Source: DATARH01 sp036489765 | GTDB taxonomy: Bacteria; Pseudomonadota; Alphaproteobacteria; ATCC43930; CGMCC-115725 | DNA: 64,000 nt | Direction: 5' to 3' | Assembly: GCA_036489765.1 (NCBI GenBank) | Contig: DASXFE010000021.1 | Coordinates: 1-64,000 of the forward strand | Part shown: one piece after another, positions 1 to 8,620 of the stretch | Layout of the letters: each line of letters begins with the position of its first letter | Numbering within the stretch: position 1 is the stretch's first letter | The notes under the pieces: generated by a model | Database searches by the model: none | What the model saw: only the letters and a program-made list of their open reading frames with translations | What the model was told of the DNA's origin: nothing | Program-made: the position numbers and the translations under genes

Positions 1-163
1 ATGACTGTCCCGCCGACGGCGGCGTGGGTTGTGTCGTATCGGACCGGCTTGTCGGAGACGGCGGAAGATCGTCCTCGAACAGAGCCGAGCCCTTCGGTCC
101 GGGGCCGTCGGGGTCGTCTTCCAGATCCCCATCGCGAACCGCGTCACGCCTAGAGAACTGCAT
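1..163 (-). CDS. N-terminal fragment of a second RND periplasmic adaptor (runs off the window)
   Basis: An open minus-strand frame starts with ATG at 163 and runs off the left edge without a stop. Its visible 54 or so residues include LEDDPDGPGPKGSALFEDDL, which aligns by eye with PQGGGAELKGPAAFEIDRPE in the N-terminus of the intact adaptor at 1694. The DNA before both starts shares the string caccaagccttgca. The gene is divergent from the tetR copy at 360, mirroring the intact pair on the right. I infer it is the first part of a paralogous HlyD-family membrane-fusion gene. The visible part covers only the pre-membrane segment, so whether the gene is intact cannot be judged here. Confidence 0.5.
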   Translation of the reverse strand, partial: MQFSRRDAVRDGDLEDDPDGPGPKGSALFEDDLPPSPTSRSDTTQPTPPSAGQS

Positions 164-274
164 GATCACACCAAGCCTTGCAGGATGTCAGCCGACCCCA
201 TCGGGGTGCGTGATTGCGCTCGCATCGCTCGTCCCCTGATCTGATCTGACGGTGAGGCGCCCGGGTAGCGGGCC

Positions 275-303
275 TTTAAATGTGGAGCGTCCGCCCCCAT
301 AAT
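275..303 (+). promoter_or_regulatory. Putative tetR promoter, left arm
   Basis: TTTAAA (275-280) and CATAAT (298-303) are separated by 17 bases. The same boxes with the same spacing occur upstream of the other tetR at 1536-1564. The spacer contains GGAG and a C-run, matching the more symmetric GGAG-N6-CTCC of the right arm, which would suit a TetR autorepressor site. The -35 box is poor; conservation between the arms is the main support. Confidence 0.4.
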
Positions 304-359
304 TCGCTCGTGTGCTCATGTATGGCGTGGAGGGGAAGCGTCAAGGGATTTTTGGAGCG

Positions 360-1163
360 ATGACAACAAAAATAGGGATGGACGCAAGACGTAGCCGTGG
401 CCGGCCGCAGACCTTCGATCGGGACGAGGCGTTGAGAGAGGCCATGCAGTTGTTCTGGGAACGCGGTTTCGAAGGGACGTCGTTCGACGAGCTGATCGCC
501 GTCATGGGCATCAGCCCATCAAGTTTCTACAATTCCTTCGGCAGCAAGGAGCGGCTCTATCAGGAGGCGACGGAAACCTACCTCGCCGTCTCGGGCGAAT
601 GGTTCCTGCGCGAGCTCAATGCCGACACCGATACGCGGTCGGCCTTCCATAACGTGCTCCTGGCGGCGGCGCGCGAATTCACCAAGGAAGGCCTGCCGAG
701 CGGCTGCATGATCTCGCTCGCGGGGACCCATCTGCCGCCGTCGCTGAACTCGGTGCGCGACATGATGGCCCGGCATCGCCAGCTCGGGCAGGCGGCGCTG
801 ACCGCCCGCATCCGACAAGGCATCGAGCGCGGTTCGCCTCTTGAGGGGGTGATGGTTCGGCCGGGCGCGGCCACGCCGTCATCGCGATCTCGACGATCGC
901 GGCAAGCTGCTCCCGGGAAGCGCCGTCTCTCGCAAGAACCGCCATGCCGCGCGAAAACGCGCTGTAGAAGGCGGCGAGGGTCTCGGCATTTGTGTCGGGG
1001 GGCACATCGCCCCGTTCTATGCCGCTTTGGATGCGGGCAGCCAGCGCCGCCTGACCGAGCTGGCGATGCCGGGCCATCATGTCGCGCACCGAGTGCAGCG
1101 ACGGCGGCAGATGCGTCCCCGCGAGCGAGATCATGCAGCCGCTCGGCAACCCCTCTTTGGTGA
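360..1163 (+). CDS. TetR/AcrR-family regulator, truncated copy with antisense-derived tail
   Basis: The start is the ATG at 360 behind ggagcg, the same ribosome-site context as its twin at 1482. Residues 1-157 are a TetR N-terminal helix-turn-helix domain (GTSFDELIAVMGISPSSFYN) plus the first ligand-domain helices, almost identical to the minus-strand copy. After GIERG (about 832) homology stops: the frame crosses the duplication junction and reads the complement of the other tetR, an arginine-rich tail of about 110 residues that is not TetR-like. The true C-terminal helices, needed for dimerisation in this family, are missing. It is probably a decaying copy, though its DNA-binding part is intact and could still act as a dominant-negative or operator-binding peptide. 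Confidence 0.6.
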   Translation: MTTKIGMDARRSRGRPQTFDRDEALREAMQLFWERGFEGTSFDELIAVMGISPSSFYNSFGSKERLYQEATETYLAVSGEWFLRELNADTDTRSAFHNVLLAAAREFTKEGLPSGCMISLAGTHLPPSLNSVRDMMARHRQLGQAALTARIRQGIERGSPLEGVMVRPGAATPSSRSRRSRQAAPGKRRLSQEPPCRAKTRCRRRRGSRHLCRGAHRPVLCRFGCGQPAPPDRAGDAGPSCRAPSAATAADASPRARSCSRSATPLW

Positions 1164-1482
1164 ATTCCCGCGCCGCCGCCAAGAGCACGTTATGGAAGGC
1201 CGACCGCGTATCCGTATCGGCATTGAGCTCGCGCAGAAACCATTCACCCGAGAGAGCGAGATAGGTTTCCGTGGCATCCTGATAAAGCCGCTCCTTGCTG
1301 CCGAAGGAATTGTAGAAACTCGAAGGGCTGATACCCATCACGGCGATCAGTTCGTCGAACGACGTCCCTTCGAAGCCGCGTTCCCAAAAGAGCTGCATGG
1401 CCTGCGTCAAGGCCTCGGCCCGGTCGAACGTCTGCGGCCGGCCTCGGCTCCGTCTTGCGTCCATCCCTAATTTTGTTGTCAT
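679..1482 (-). CDS. TetR/AcrR-family transcriptional regulator of the adjacent RND pump
   Basis: This one-component repressor-type regulator is divergent from the adaptor/RND operon at 1694-6239, the usual layout for a TetR controlling its pump. The helix-turn-helix lies at about residues 30-65. The ligand domain continues through ETLAAFYSAFSRGMAVLARD and EQLAAIVEIAMTAW, near residue 200, the normal TetR size. The frame then has no stop and runs about 65 more residues as the antisense of the left copy, ending at 679, giving 267 residues. I infer that the native stop was lost at the inverted-duplication junction. The start is the ATG at 1482 preceded by ggagcg. The inducer cannot be predicted. 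Confidence 0.8.
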   Translation of the reverse strand: MTTKLGMDARRSRGRPQTFDRAEALTQAMQLFWERGFEGTSFDELIAVMGISPSSFYNSFGSKERLYQDATETYLALSGEWFLRELNADTDTRSAFHNVLLAAAREFTKEGLPSGCMISLAGTHLPPSLHSVRDMMARHRQLGQAALAARIQSGIERGDVPPDTNAETLAAFYSAFSRGMAVLARDGASREQLAAIVEIAMTAWPRPAEPSPPQEANRARCLVGCGRSAPPARAGDAGPSCRAPSSATAADGSPRARSCSRSAGLPW

Positions 1483-1535
1483 CGCTCCAAAAATCCTTGA
1501 CGTCTCCCCTCAACACACATACATCCGCTCCGCGA

Positions 1536-1564
1536 ATTATGGGAGCGGTCACTCCAGTTTTAAA
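1536..1564 (-). promoter_or_regulatory. Putative tetR promoter with inverted-repeat operator, right arm
   Basis: Reading leftward, TTTAAA (1564-1559) and CATAAT (1541-1536) are 17 bases apart, as in the left arm. Between them lies GGAGTGACCGCTCC, an inverted repeat GGAG-N6-CTCC (1542-1555). A repressor bound there would block tetR transcription and could also affect the divergent adaptor promoter. This is inferred from arm conservation and geometry only. Confidence 0.4.
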
Positions 1565-1693
1565 GGCCCGCTGCGGCGGGTGCTCCCTGCCAGACAGATC
1601 TGGGGACGAGCGATGCGCGCAATCAGGGCTTCGTCGGCCCCGCGCCGCGACGATGTCGTGCGGCCCCTGTAAGGCTTTGCAAGGCTTGGTGTG

Positions 1694-3010
1694 ATGACGG
1701 ATATAGAGACGATCGACGAAGTTTCCGGCGGGGATCCGCAGGGTGGCGGCGCCGAATTGAAAGGCCCGGCCGCGTTCGAGATCGATCGCCCGGAGCCGCT
1801 GGGCCGGCCGGCCGCTACGCCGCGACGCGGCGCGCGACGGCTCGCTTGGGTCGGGGTCGCGGGTCTGGTGGCCGTGGCGGCGATTGCCGGGCAGCGCGCT
1901 TGGCAACACGAAAGCCCGTCGGCGGCGGCCTCGCTGCCGCCGCCGCCGCCGCAAGTCACGGTCAGCCGGCCGCTGCAGGCGACGGTCGGCGGCACCACAA
2001 CCTTCCTCGGACAGTTCTCGGCGGTCGACAGTGTCGAATTGCGGGGCCAGGTCGGCGGCAGGCTGACGGCGATCAGTTTTCGTGACGGCCAGATCGTCAA
2101 AAAGGGTGAGCAGCTTTTCGAAATCGACCCGCGCCCGTTTCAGATCCGGCTCGATGAGGCGGTCGCCCAATTGCACACCGCCGAGGCCCGGTCGTCGCTT
2201 GCCGACACGCAGCTGTGGCGCGCGCGGCAGCTGGAGAGGACGCAAGTCGGCACCGTCGAGAATGTCGATCAGCGTACCGCTGAGCAGAAGAGCGCGGTGG
2301 CGGCGATCGAAACCGCCAAGGCGGCGATCCGCGACGCTCAGCTCGATCTCGAATTCTCGCAGGTGACGGCGCCGCTGACCGGCCGCATCGGCGCCCATCT
2401 CGTGTCGATCGGGGATCTCGTCAGCGGCAGCCGAGAGGGCAGCGGCAGCTCCACCCTGCTGGCGACGATCGTCTCGCTCGACCCTATCTACCTCGACTTC
2501 GATATGAGCGAGGCGGATTACCGTGCGTATCAACGGGCCCATGGCGACCGCGCGCCGCGGGACGAGGTCGCGATCAGCCTCGACGGCGACGAGCACTTCG
2601 ACCGTCACGGCACGCTCGATTTTATCGACAACGCTGTCAACCGCAGCAGCGGCACGATCCGCGCCCGGGCGACCGTCGCCAACCCGGATCTCGGGATCAC
2701 CCCGGGTCAATTCGCCCGGCTGCGCGTGCCAAACGAGCAGCCGGCGCCGGCCCTGCTTCTGCCGCCCGCGGCGATCGTGCCCGACCAGTCGCGCCAGGTG
2801 GTTATGACGGTCGCTGCCGACGGCACGGTAACGCCGAAACCGGTCAAAATCGGAGGCCTCTATCGCGGCTTGCGAGTGATCCGCAGCGGCTTGACCGACG
2901 ACGATACCGTGGTCATCGACGGCCTGGTACGCGTCAAGCCCGGCGCCAAGGTCACACCGACCGCCGGCACGATCGCCATGAACGCCGAGGACAACGGCGG
3001 CGTCCCGTAG
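1694..3010 (+). CDS. RND efflux periplasmic adaptor (HlyD/AcrA family)
   Basis: This is the membrane-fusion subunit linking an inner-membrane RND pump to an outer-membrane channel. A short cytoplasmic lead rich in Gly and Pro is followed by one membrane segment (LAWVGVAGLVAVAAIAGQRA, about residues 50-70), then the lipoyl-like hairpin half VELRGQVGGRLTAISFRDGQ, an alpha-hairpin, the second half LEFSQVTAPLTGRIGAHLVS and a C-terminal beta domain. Length 438 residues is normal. ATG at 1694 is taken; a GTG lies one codon upstream. It is divergent from tetR and 46 bases ahead of the RND gene, so one operon. It is membrane-anchored rather than a lipoprotein, having no lipobox Cys. Confidence 0.93.
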   Translation: MTDIETIDEVSGGDPQGGGAELKGPAAFEIDRPEPLGRPAATPRRGARRLAWVGVAGLVAVAAIAGQRAWQHESPSAAASLPPPPPQVTVSRPLQATVGGTTTFLGQFSAVDSVELRGQVGGRLTAISFRDGQIVKKGEQLFEIDPRPFQIRLDEAVAQLHTAEARSSLADTQLWRARQLERTQVGTVENVDQRTAEQKSAVAAIETAKAAIRDAQLDLEFSQVTAPLTGRIGAHLVSIGDLVSGSREGSGSSTLLATIVSLDPIYLDFDMSEADYRAYQRAHGDRAPRDEVAISLDGDEHFDRHGTLDFIDNAVNRSSGTIRARATVANPDLGITPGQFARLRVPNEQPAPALLLPPAAIVPDQSRQVVMTVAADGTVTPKPVKIGGLYRGLRVIRSGLTDDDTVVIDGLVRVKPGAKVTPTAGTIAMNAEDNGGVP

Positions 3011-3056
3011 GCGGCAAAGCGCGACAGCCGAAACACGCGACAGCGAGGATCTTCCG

Positions 3057-6000
3057 ATGCGCTTCGCACATCTCTTCATCAACCGGCCGATCCTCGCGAC
3101 GGTGGTCAGCGTGTTCATCACGCTGATCGGCCTCGGCGCGCTGTTCGTCCTGCCGGTCGCGCAATACCCCGAGATCGTGCCGCCGACCGTGCAGATCACG
3201 ACGAGCTATCCCGGCGCCTCGGCCGATGTGGTCGCGCAGACCGTTGCGACCCCGCTCGAGCAGGAGATCAACGGCGTCGAAGACATGCTTTACATGAGCA
3301 GCCAGTCGACCGGCGACGGCAAGCTGACGATCACCGTGACATTCCGCATCGGGACCGACCTCAACGTTGCTCAGATGTTGACGCAGAACCGGGTGCAGGA
3401 TGCCTTACCGCGCCTTCCCGACGACGTGCAGCGCCTCGGCGTGCAGGTGCGCAAGTCGACGCCGACGATCCTGCTCGCCGTGCATCTGTACTCGCCCGAC
3501 GCAACGCGCGACCTGCTTTATCTGTCGAACTACGCGACATTGCACATCAAGGATGCGCTGGCGCGGCTGCCCGGCGTCGGCGACGTGCAGCTTTTCGGCG
3601 CGCGCGACTATGCGATGCGCATCTGGCTCGATCCCGACAAGGTCGCCGCGTACCGGCTGACCGCCGCCGAGGTGCTGGCAGCATTGCGGGCGCAGAACCT
3701 GCAGGTGTCGGCCGGCGTGCTGAACCAGCCGCCCGTCTCGGGCGACGGCGCCTATCAGATAAATGTGCAGACGCTCGGCCGCCTGTCCACACCGGAACAA
3801 TTCGCCGACATCATCGTCAAGACCGACGATCGCGGCCGCGTCACCCGCATCCGCGATATCGGCCGCGTCGAGATCGGCGCCGCCGATTACGGCTCGACCG
3901 CGTACATGGACCGCCATGACGGCCTGCCGCTGCTGATCTTTGCGCAGCCGGGCGCCAATTCGCTGGCCGTCGAGCACGAAGTGCTGTCGACGGTCGCCCA
4001 GCTCAAGAAATCTTTCCCGCCCGGTGTCGATTCGACGGTCATCTACGACCCGACGATCTTTGTCGCGAAATCGGTCCGCGAGGTCGTGATCACGATCTTT
4101 GTCGCCGTTGTGCTGGTGGTCGGCGTCGTGATCCTGTTCCTGCAGACTTGGCGCGCCACGCTGATCCCGGTCGTCGCGATCCCGATCTCGCTGGTGGGCA
4201 CCTTTACGGTGCTCTATGCGCTCGGCATCTCGCTGAACAATCTCTCACTATTCGGCCTCGTCTTGGCGGTCGGCATCGTCGTCGACGACGCGATCGTCGT
4301 GGTCGAAAATGTCGAGCGCAACATCGAGGCGGGCATGCTGCCAAAAGAGGCGGCGCATCGCACGATGGACGAGGTCGGCGGCGCCCTGATCTCGATCGCG
4401 TTGACCCTATGCGCCGTTTTCGTGCCGTCGGCCTTTCTGTCGGGCATCACCGGGGAGTTCTTCCGTCAGTTCGCCGTGACGATCGCGGCCTCGACGGTGA
4501 TCTCTTGCTTTGTGTCCCTGACCTTGAGCCCGGCGCTTTGTGCGCTGTTGCTCAAGCCGCATGCCCAGAAATCGGCGCCGACCGGCTTTGCGGCGCGGCT
4601 GATGGCGGCCGGTTTCGGCCGTTTCAACCAAGGCTTCGAGCGGCTCTCCATCGGCTACGGCCGATTGACGCGACGGTTGCTGCGGGGCTTTATCGCGGTC
4701 CTGGTCGCTTATGTCGGGCTGATCGTCGCGGCGGGGTTCGAGTTCGCCCATACCCCGACCGGGTTCATCCCCGAGCAGGACCAGGGCTACCTGATCACCG
4801 TCGTGCAACTGCCGCCGGGTGCAACGCTGGCGCGCACCGAAAAGGTCGTAAAGCAGGCCGTCGACATCATGCTGAAGACGCCGGGCATCGAGCATGTCGC
4901 GCCGTTTGCCGGACTGGACGCGACGACGTTCACGATCGGATCGAACTCGGGGACGATCTTTTCCGGCCTGCCCTCGCTTTACAACCACGAGCTGAAGGGG
5001 GTCACCCCTGCCTCGGTGGCAGCCGATCTGCGCAAGCGGCTGTCGGTGATCCAGGACGCGTACGTGCTGACGATCCCGCCGCCGCCGGTGCAGGGCATCG
5101 GCAATGCCGGGGGCTTCAAGATGATGCTGGAAGACCGCGGCGGGCTCGGTTCGCAGGCGCTCGTCGACGCTGCCCGCACGCTGGTCAACGCGGCCAACAA
5201 AGACCCGAGCTTCGCCGGCGTCTTCACCCTGCTCAACACCGGGTCGCCATCGATCTACGCCGATATCGATCGCATGAAGGCGGAAAAGGTCGGGCTGACG
5301 CCGAGCGATGTGTTCAACACGCTGCAGGTCTATCTCGGCTCGAAATATGTCAACGATTTCAATCTCTTGGGTCGCACCTACGAGGTTATCGTGCAGGCCG
5401 ACGGCCGCTTCCGCCGGGACGGGCAGGATCTGATGCGGCTGAAGGCCCGCAACAGCGCCGGCGAGATGGTGCCGATCGGCAGCGTCGCCGACCTGAAAAG
5501 CGTCACGATCCCCTACCGCGTGCCGCGCTACAACCTGTACCCCGCCGCCGAGGTGCAGGGCGTCGCGGCGCCGGGCGTCGCCACCGGCACGGCGCTGCAC
5601 CGGATGGAGGAGCTGGCGGCGCAGGTGCTGCCGCCCGGCATCGGCTTCGAATGGACCGAGATCGCCTTTCAGCAACAGCAGAAGGGTACGCCGACCTTTC
5701 TCGTGTTCGGCGCGGCCGCCCTGTTCGTGTTCCTCGTGCTGGCTGCGAAATACGAAAGCTGGAAATTGCCGCTGGCGGTCGTGCTGATCGTGCCGATGTG
5801 TCTGCTCGCCTCGGTCACCGGCCTGATGTTCCGCGGTCTGCCGATCGACATCCTGGCACAGATCGGCTTTGTCGTGCTCGTCGGGCTGGCGGCGAAGAAC
5901 GCGATCCTGATCGTCGAGTTTGCGCATCAGCGCCAAGAGGAAGGCAGCTCGCTTGCCGAGGCCGCGGTCCATGCCGCGCGCACCCGCCTGCGGCCGATCC

Positions 6001-6239
6001 TGATGACCTCGCTCGCCTTCCTGCTCGGCGTCGCGCCGCTGGCGGTTGCGACCGGTGCCGGTGCGGAGATGCGGCAGTCGCTCGGCACCGCCGTCTTCGC
6101 CGGCATGCTCGGCGTTACCGCCTTCGGCCTGATCTTTACCCCCACCTTTTACACAGTGGTGCAACGCTTTGGCTTTGCGCGGGCCGCACGACGGCGGCGC
6201 GACGTATCCCGCCGTGCCCAGAGACAGGCCGGCGCGTAG
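3057..6239 (+). CDS. HAE1-type RND multidrug efflux permease (AcrB/MexB-like)
   Basis: This is a proton-driven inner-membrane exporter of hydrophobic or amphiphilic compounds. Its 1060 residues and two-fold RND architecture fit AcrB: TM1 in LFINRPILATVVSVFITLIG, a large periplasmic loop, TM2-6, the proton-relay pair D410-D411 in VGIVVDDAIVVVENVE, a second periplasmic loop, and TM8-12 with the mirrored GLAAKNAILIVEFA segment. The C-terminus is short and Arg-rich. It follows the adaptor directly; no TolC-like outer-membrane gene is in the operon, so the pump must borrow a channel encoded elsewhere. Expression is probably controlled by the divergent TetR. Confidence 0.95.
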   Translation: MRFAHLFINRPILATVVSVFITLIGLGALFVLPVAQYPEIVPPTVQITTSYPGASADVVAQTVATPLEQEINGVEDMLYMSSQSTGDGKLTITVTFRIGTDLNVAQMLTQNRVQDALPRLPDDVQRLGVQVRKSTPTILLAVHLYSPDATRDLLYLSNYATLHIKDALARLPGVGDVQLFGARDYAMRIWLDPDKVAAYRLTAAEVLAALRAQNLQVSAGVLNQPPVSGDGAYQINVQTLGRLSTPEQFADIIVKTDDRGRVTRIRDIGRVEIGAADYGSTAYMDRHDGLPLLIFAQPGANSLAVEHEVLSTVAQLKKSFPPGVDSTVIYDPTIFVAKSVREVVITIFVAVVLVVGVVILFLQTWRATLIPVVAIPISLVGTFTVLYALGISLNNLSLFGLVLAVGIVVDDAIVVVENVERNIEAGMLPKEAAHRTMDEVGGALISIALTLCAVFVPSAFLSGITGEFFRQFAVTIAASTVISCFVSLTLSPALCALLLKPHAQKSAPTGFAARLMAAGFGRFNQGFERLSIGYGRLTRRLLRGFIAVLVAYVGLIVAAGFEFAHTPTGFIPEQDQGYLITVVQLPPGATLARTEKVVKQAVDIMLKTPGIEHVAPFAGLDATTFTIGSNSGTIFSGLPSLYNHELKGVTPASVAADLRKRLSVIQDAYVLTIPPPPVQGIGNAGGFKMMLEDRGGLGSQALVDAARTLVNAANKDPSFAGVFTLLNTGSPSIYADIDRMKAEKVGLTPSDVFNTLQVYLGSKYVNDFNLLGRTYEVIVQADGRFRRDGQDLMRLKARNSAGEMVPIGSVADLKSVTIPYRVPRYNLYPAAEVQGVAAPGVATGTALHRMEELAAQVLPPGIGFEWTEIAFQQQQKGTPTFLVFGAAALFVFLVLAAKYESWKLPLAVVLIVPMCLLASVTGLMFRGLPIDILAQIGFVVLVGLAAKNAILIVEFAHQRQEEGSSLAEAAVHAARTRLRPILMTSLAFLLGVAPLAVATGAGAEMRQSLGTAVFAGMLGVTAFGLIFTPTFYTVVQRFGFARAARRRRDVSRRAQRQAGA

Positions 6240-6271
6240 ACCCGCTGCTTTCGGCGGTTCAGCCTGCCCGT

Positions 6272-7834
6272 CTAGTGGGGGGCGGCGGCGCGCAGGGCAT
6301 CGGCGATTGCCTGGGCGAGCTGTTCCTGCCGGAAGGGCTTTGCGAGGCGGTTGATGCCGCAATAAGCCTCGGACGGCAGCTCGGCGTAGCCCGAGATCAG
6401 GATGGTCGGCAGGTGCGGCCATTCCCGGCCGATCGTCCGTACCAGTTGCACCCCGCTCATTCGCGGCATCGCCTGGTCGGTGATGACCAGGTCGACCGGG
6501 GTCGAGCGCAGGATGTCGAGCGCCTCGCGCCCGGAATGCGCCTCGAACACCGTGTGACCCATATCCTCGAGCATCGCGACGATGTTGAGGAGGACAAGGC
6601 TGTCGTCGTCGACGGCGAGGGCGACGAGCGGGCGCGCGACATCCGGGTCGGCCGGATCGGCGTGAACATCCTCGGGCGCGTGGGGGGCGCCCTCGCTCTC
6701 GGCGCGGAGCCATAGCGTTGCGGTCGTGCCGACCCCCTTGCGGCTTTCGAGCACAAGCCGTCCGCCCGATTGCTGGGCCAGCACATGAACCATCGGCAGG
6801 CCTAGCCCGGTACCCTTGCCGTCGGATTTCGTCGTAAAGAATGGCTCCGTCGCGTGGGCGAGGGTCTCCTCGTCCATGCCCTCGCCGGTGTCCTTGACCG
6901 CAAGGCAGACGTAGCGGCCGGGCTCGGGCCCCGCGAGCTCGTCGGCATCGACCGTCGCCTCGCGTGCGGTGACGGTGATCGTGCCGCCGTCCGGCATCGC
7001 ATCGCGGGCATTGACCATCAGGTTGAGGAGCGCGGATTCGAACTGGTTGGGGTCGGTCAAGACCGGACTCAGCCCCGGGGGGATCTCGAACTCGGTGACG
7101 ATCGCCGGGCCGAGAGATTGCTGCAGCAGCCCCATCATCCCGCCGATCAGCTCCTGCAGGTCGACGCTGCGCGGCTTGATCTCCTGGCGGCGGGCAAAGG
7201 CCAGCATGCGTTGGGTCAGTGCCGCGCCGCGCTGCGCGCCTTTGGTGGCATTGTCGAGGAGGTCGCAGGCTCGTTGGTCGTCGCGGATACGCCGGCGCAA
7301 CAATTCGAGACTGCCCAGGATCGCCGCCAGGAAATTATTGAAATCATGGGCGATCCCGCCGGTGAGCTGCCCGACCACCTCCATCTTCTGCGATTGCAGA
7401 AGCGCCTCGCGCGCCTGCTCGAGCGCCCGCTGCGCTTCGCGCCGCTCGGTCAAGTCGCGGGTGATCTTGGCGAAACCGACAAGGTGACCGGCCGGGTCGC
7501 GGATCGGGTCGATGACGACCGAGGCCCAGAATTGGCTGCCATCCTTGCGAACGCGCCAGCCTTCGCTTTCGCACTTTCCGTTGGTCGCGGCGATCCGCAG
7601 GTTGCGGGCGGGGATGCCGGCCTCGCGGTCGCCCTTCGTGTAGAAGCGCGAGAAATTCTCACCGAGAATCTCGCCTGCGGTGTAGCCCTTCAGCCGCTCG
7701 GCGCCGGGGTTCCAACTTGTGACCCGACCGGTGGGATCGAGCATGTAGATCGCATAGTCGGTGATCGCGTTGATTAGCAGGCGGTAGCGTTCATCGTCGG
7801 ATACGGACAACGGCAGATGTTCTTCGTAGGCCAT
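6272..7834 (-). CDS. PAS-domain hybrid sensor histidine kinase with C-terminal receiver
   Basis: This 520-residue cytosolic kinase has no predicted membrane span. Order: PAS (about 15-130, with ITDYAIYMLDPTGRVTSWNP and a PAC-like end at FAKITRDLTERREAQ), a short coiled linker, HisKA with phospho-His 163 in GGIAHDFNN, HATPase_c with N275 and GKGTGLGLPMVHVL, and a receiver from about 400 with acidic D409/D410, phospho-acceptor D453 (ITDQAMP) and K499. This class often senses redox or light through a PAS cofactor, but no cofactor is evident. No output regulator is adjacent; the lone receiver at 8621 is a possible partner. It is convergent with the RND gene and divergent from the small membrane protein at 7993. 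Confidence 0.93.
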   Translation of the reverse strand: MAYEEHLPLSVSDDERYRLLINAITDYAIYMLDPTGRVTSWNPGAERLKGYTAGEILGENFSRFYTKGDREAGIPARNLRIAATNGKCESEGWRVRKDGSQFWASVVIDPIRDPAGHLVGFAKITRDLTERREAQRALEQAREALLQSQKMEVVGQLTGGIAHDFNNFLAAILGSLELLRRRIRDDQRACDLLDNATKGAQRGAALTQRMLAFARRQEIKPRSVDLQELIGGMMGLLQQSLGPAIVTEFEIPPGLSPVLTDPNQFESALLNLMVNARDAMPDGGTITVTAREATVDADELAGPEPGRYVCLAVKDTGEGMDEETLAHATEPFFTTKSDGKGTGLGLPMVHVLAQQSGGRLVLESRKGVGTTATLWLRAESEGAPHAPEDVHADPADPDVARPLVALAVDDDSLVLLNIVAMLEDMGHTVFEAHSGREALDILRSTPVDLVITDQAMPRMSGVQLVRTIGREWPHLPTILISGYAELPSEAYCGINRLAKPFRQEQLAQAIADALRAAAPH

Positions 7835-7992
7835 AACCCTCCTGTCTCGACACGGACGCTTTGTACCTCAACGCTGTAAACGGGGCGCTGCCTCCACCGG
7901 TTCCTGAACAATCGATAGCCCGCGGAGCGCTCCTGAACCTTCCTCGCGAGTGGCCGTTGGGAAGGGGGAAGGCAATCCTAACGGACGAGACC

Positions 7993-8166
7993 ATGCCCCT
8001 CCCGAATCAACCGGAACACCGGAAAACCTATTCTGCGCAAGATGCGCGCGGCGGCGAGATCATCCTGCGCACCCGCACCGAGCGGCTCATTTTCATCGGC
8101 GGACTGGCCGCGGCGATGACGCTCGGCGTGGTCGTCGTCATCGTCGGATTTTGGATGCAGGGTTAG
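7993..8166 (+). CDS. Small single-span membrane protein
   Basis: This 57-residue protein has a polar N-terminus (QDARGGEIILRTRTER) followed by one hydrophobic segment (LIFIGGLAAAMTLGVVVVIV) that ends close to the C-terminus. Short proteins with a RGGEIILRT-like lead and one C-terminal membrane span are common orphan genes in alphaproteobacteria; the function is unknown. ATG at 7993 is chosen because the similarity-like region begins there; the frame is open upstream to 7861 but that part is low-complexity. It lies between the hybrid kinase and a second small gene. Confidence 0.7.
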   Translation: MPLPNQPEHRKTYSAQDARGGEIILRTRTERLIFIGGLAAAMTLGVVVVIVGFWMQG

Positions 8167-8322
8167 CCCCGATTTTCGAGACCGGAAAGCGTTGAACCGG
8201 ATCAAGAAATCCGACCGCGAGTGCGATCTGGCATGGTCCCGACAGGCCTCGAAGCGGTCGCAAAAAGCCGCGGAACCACCACCTCCGCACCTCGTTTCAC
8301 AAAGACAGGCGAGGCGGGGACG

Positions 8323-8532
8323 ATGCACCAAATACAGATATCGATAAACGATTTGGGCTTGGCGGCGGAGATGCGGCGGATGCGCCGTTGGCTCGACGAC
8401 CGCCGGTTCGAGCCGCGGGCGTTCCGCTACGAGCAGCGGCGCGACCATGTCCTCGTCCAGGTGGCATTCACCGCCCCGCATGAGGCGAGCGCGTTCGCAG
8501 CTCATTTCAACGGCTCCAATGTCATCGAATAG
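8323..8532 (+). CDS. Small conserved-type protein of unknown function
   Basis: A 69-residue soluble protein begins MHQIQISINDLGLAAEMRRM. It has an amphipathic Arg-rich helix (MRRMRRWLDDRRFEPRAFRY) followed by two strand-like segments (HVLVQVAFTAPHEASAFAAH), so probably a small alpha/beta fold. No catalytic motif is seen. ATG 8323 follows gaggcgggga. It precedes the receiver at 8621 and may be co-transcribed. Small proteins of this look occur near stress and two-component genes in alphaproteobacteria, but I cannot assign a role. Confidence 0.6.
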   Translation: MHQIQISINDLGLAAEMRRMRRWLDDRRFEPRAFRYEQRRDHVLVQVAFTAPHEASAFAAHFNGSNVIE

Positions 8533-8620
8533 GGCGCCTCGAGCTTCACGGAACCCTCGAGCTGGCAATCGCGTTGCCTTTGGTGAGGAGGGGTGGCGAC
8601 CGCAAAGGAGGGCATAACCG

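Larger units (their letters stand above)
60..1785. repeat. Large imperfect inverted duplication (adaptor 5' end - promoter - tetR, mirrored)
   Basis: The sequence from about 60 to 832 reappears as its reverse complement from about 1785 down to 1010, with symmetry near position 921. Each arm holds, from the outside in, the 5' end of an RND adaptor gene, the intergenic control region and a tetR gene. The central loop of roughly 180 bp (833-1010) belongs only to the right-hand tetR. Similarity is strongest inside tetR (about ten substitutions in 157 residues by eye) and decays outward into the adaptor gene. That pattern suggests two divergent tetR/pump loci brought together, or one duplicated and inverted, followed by purifying selection on tetR. 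Arm ends are approximate because of small indels. Confidence 0.85.

Noticed and set aside
4148..6715. Long open frames overlapping the RND gene on both strands (also over ileS, glnE and secA)
   Set aside because: They follow the third-position GC bias of the true genes, are rich in Arg/Ala/Pro and have no family features, so they are shadow frames.
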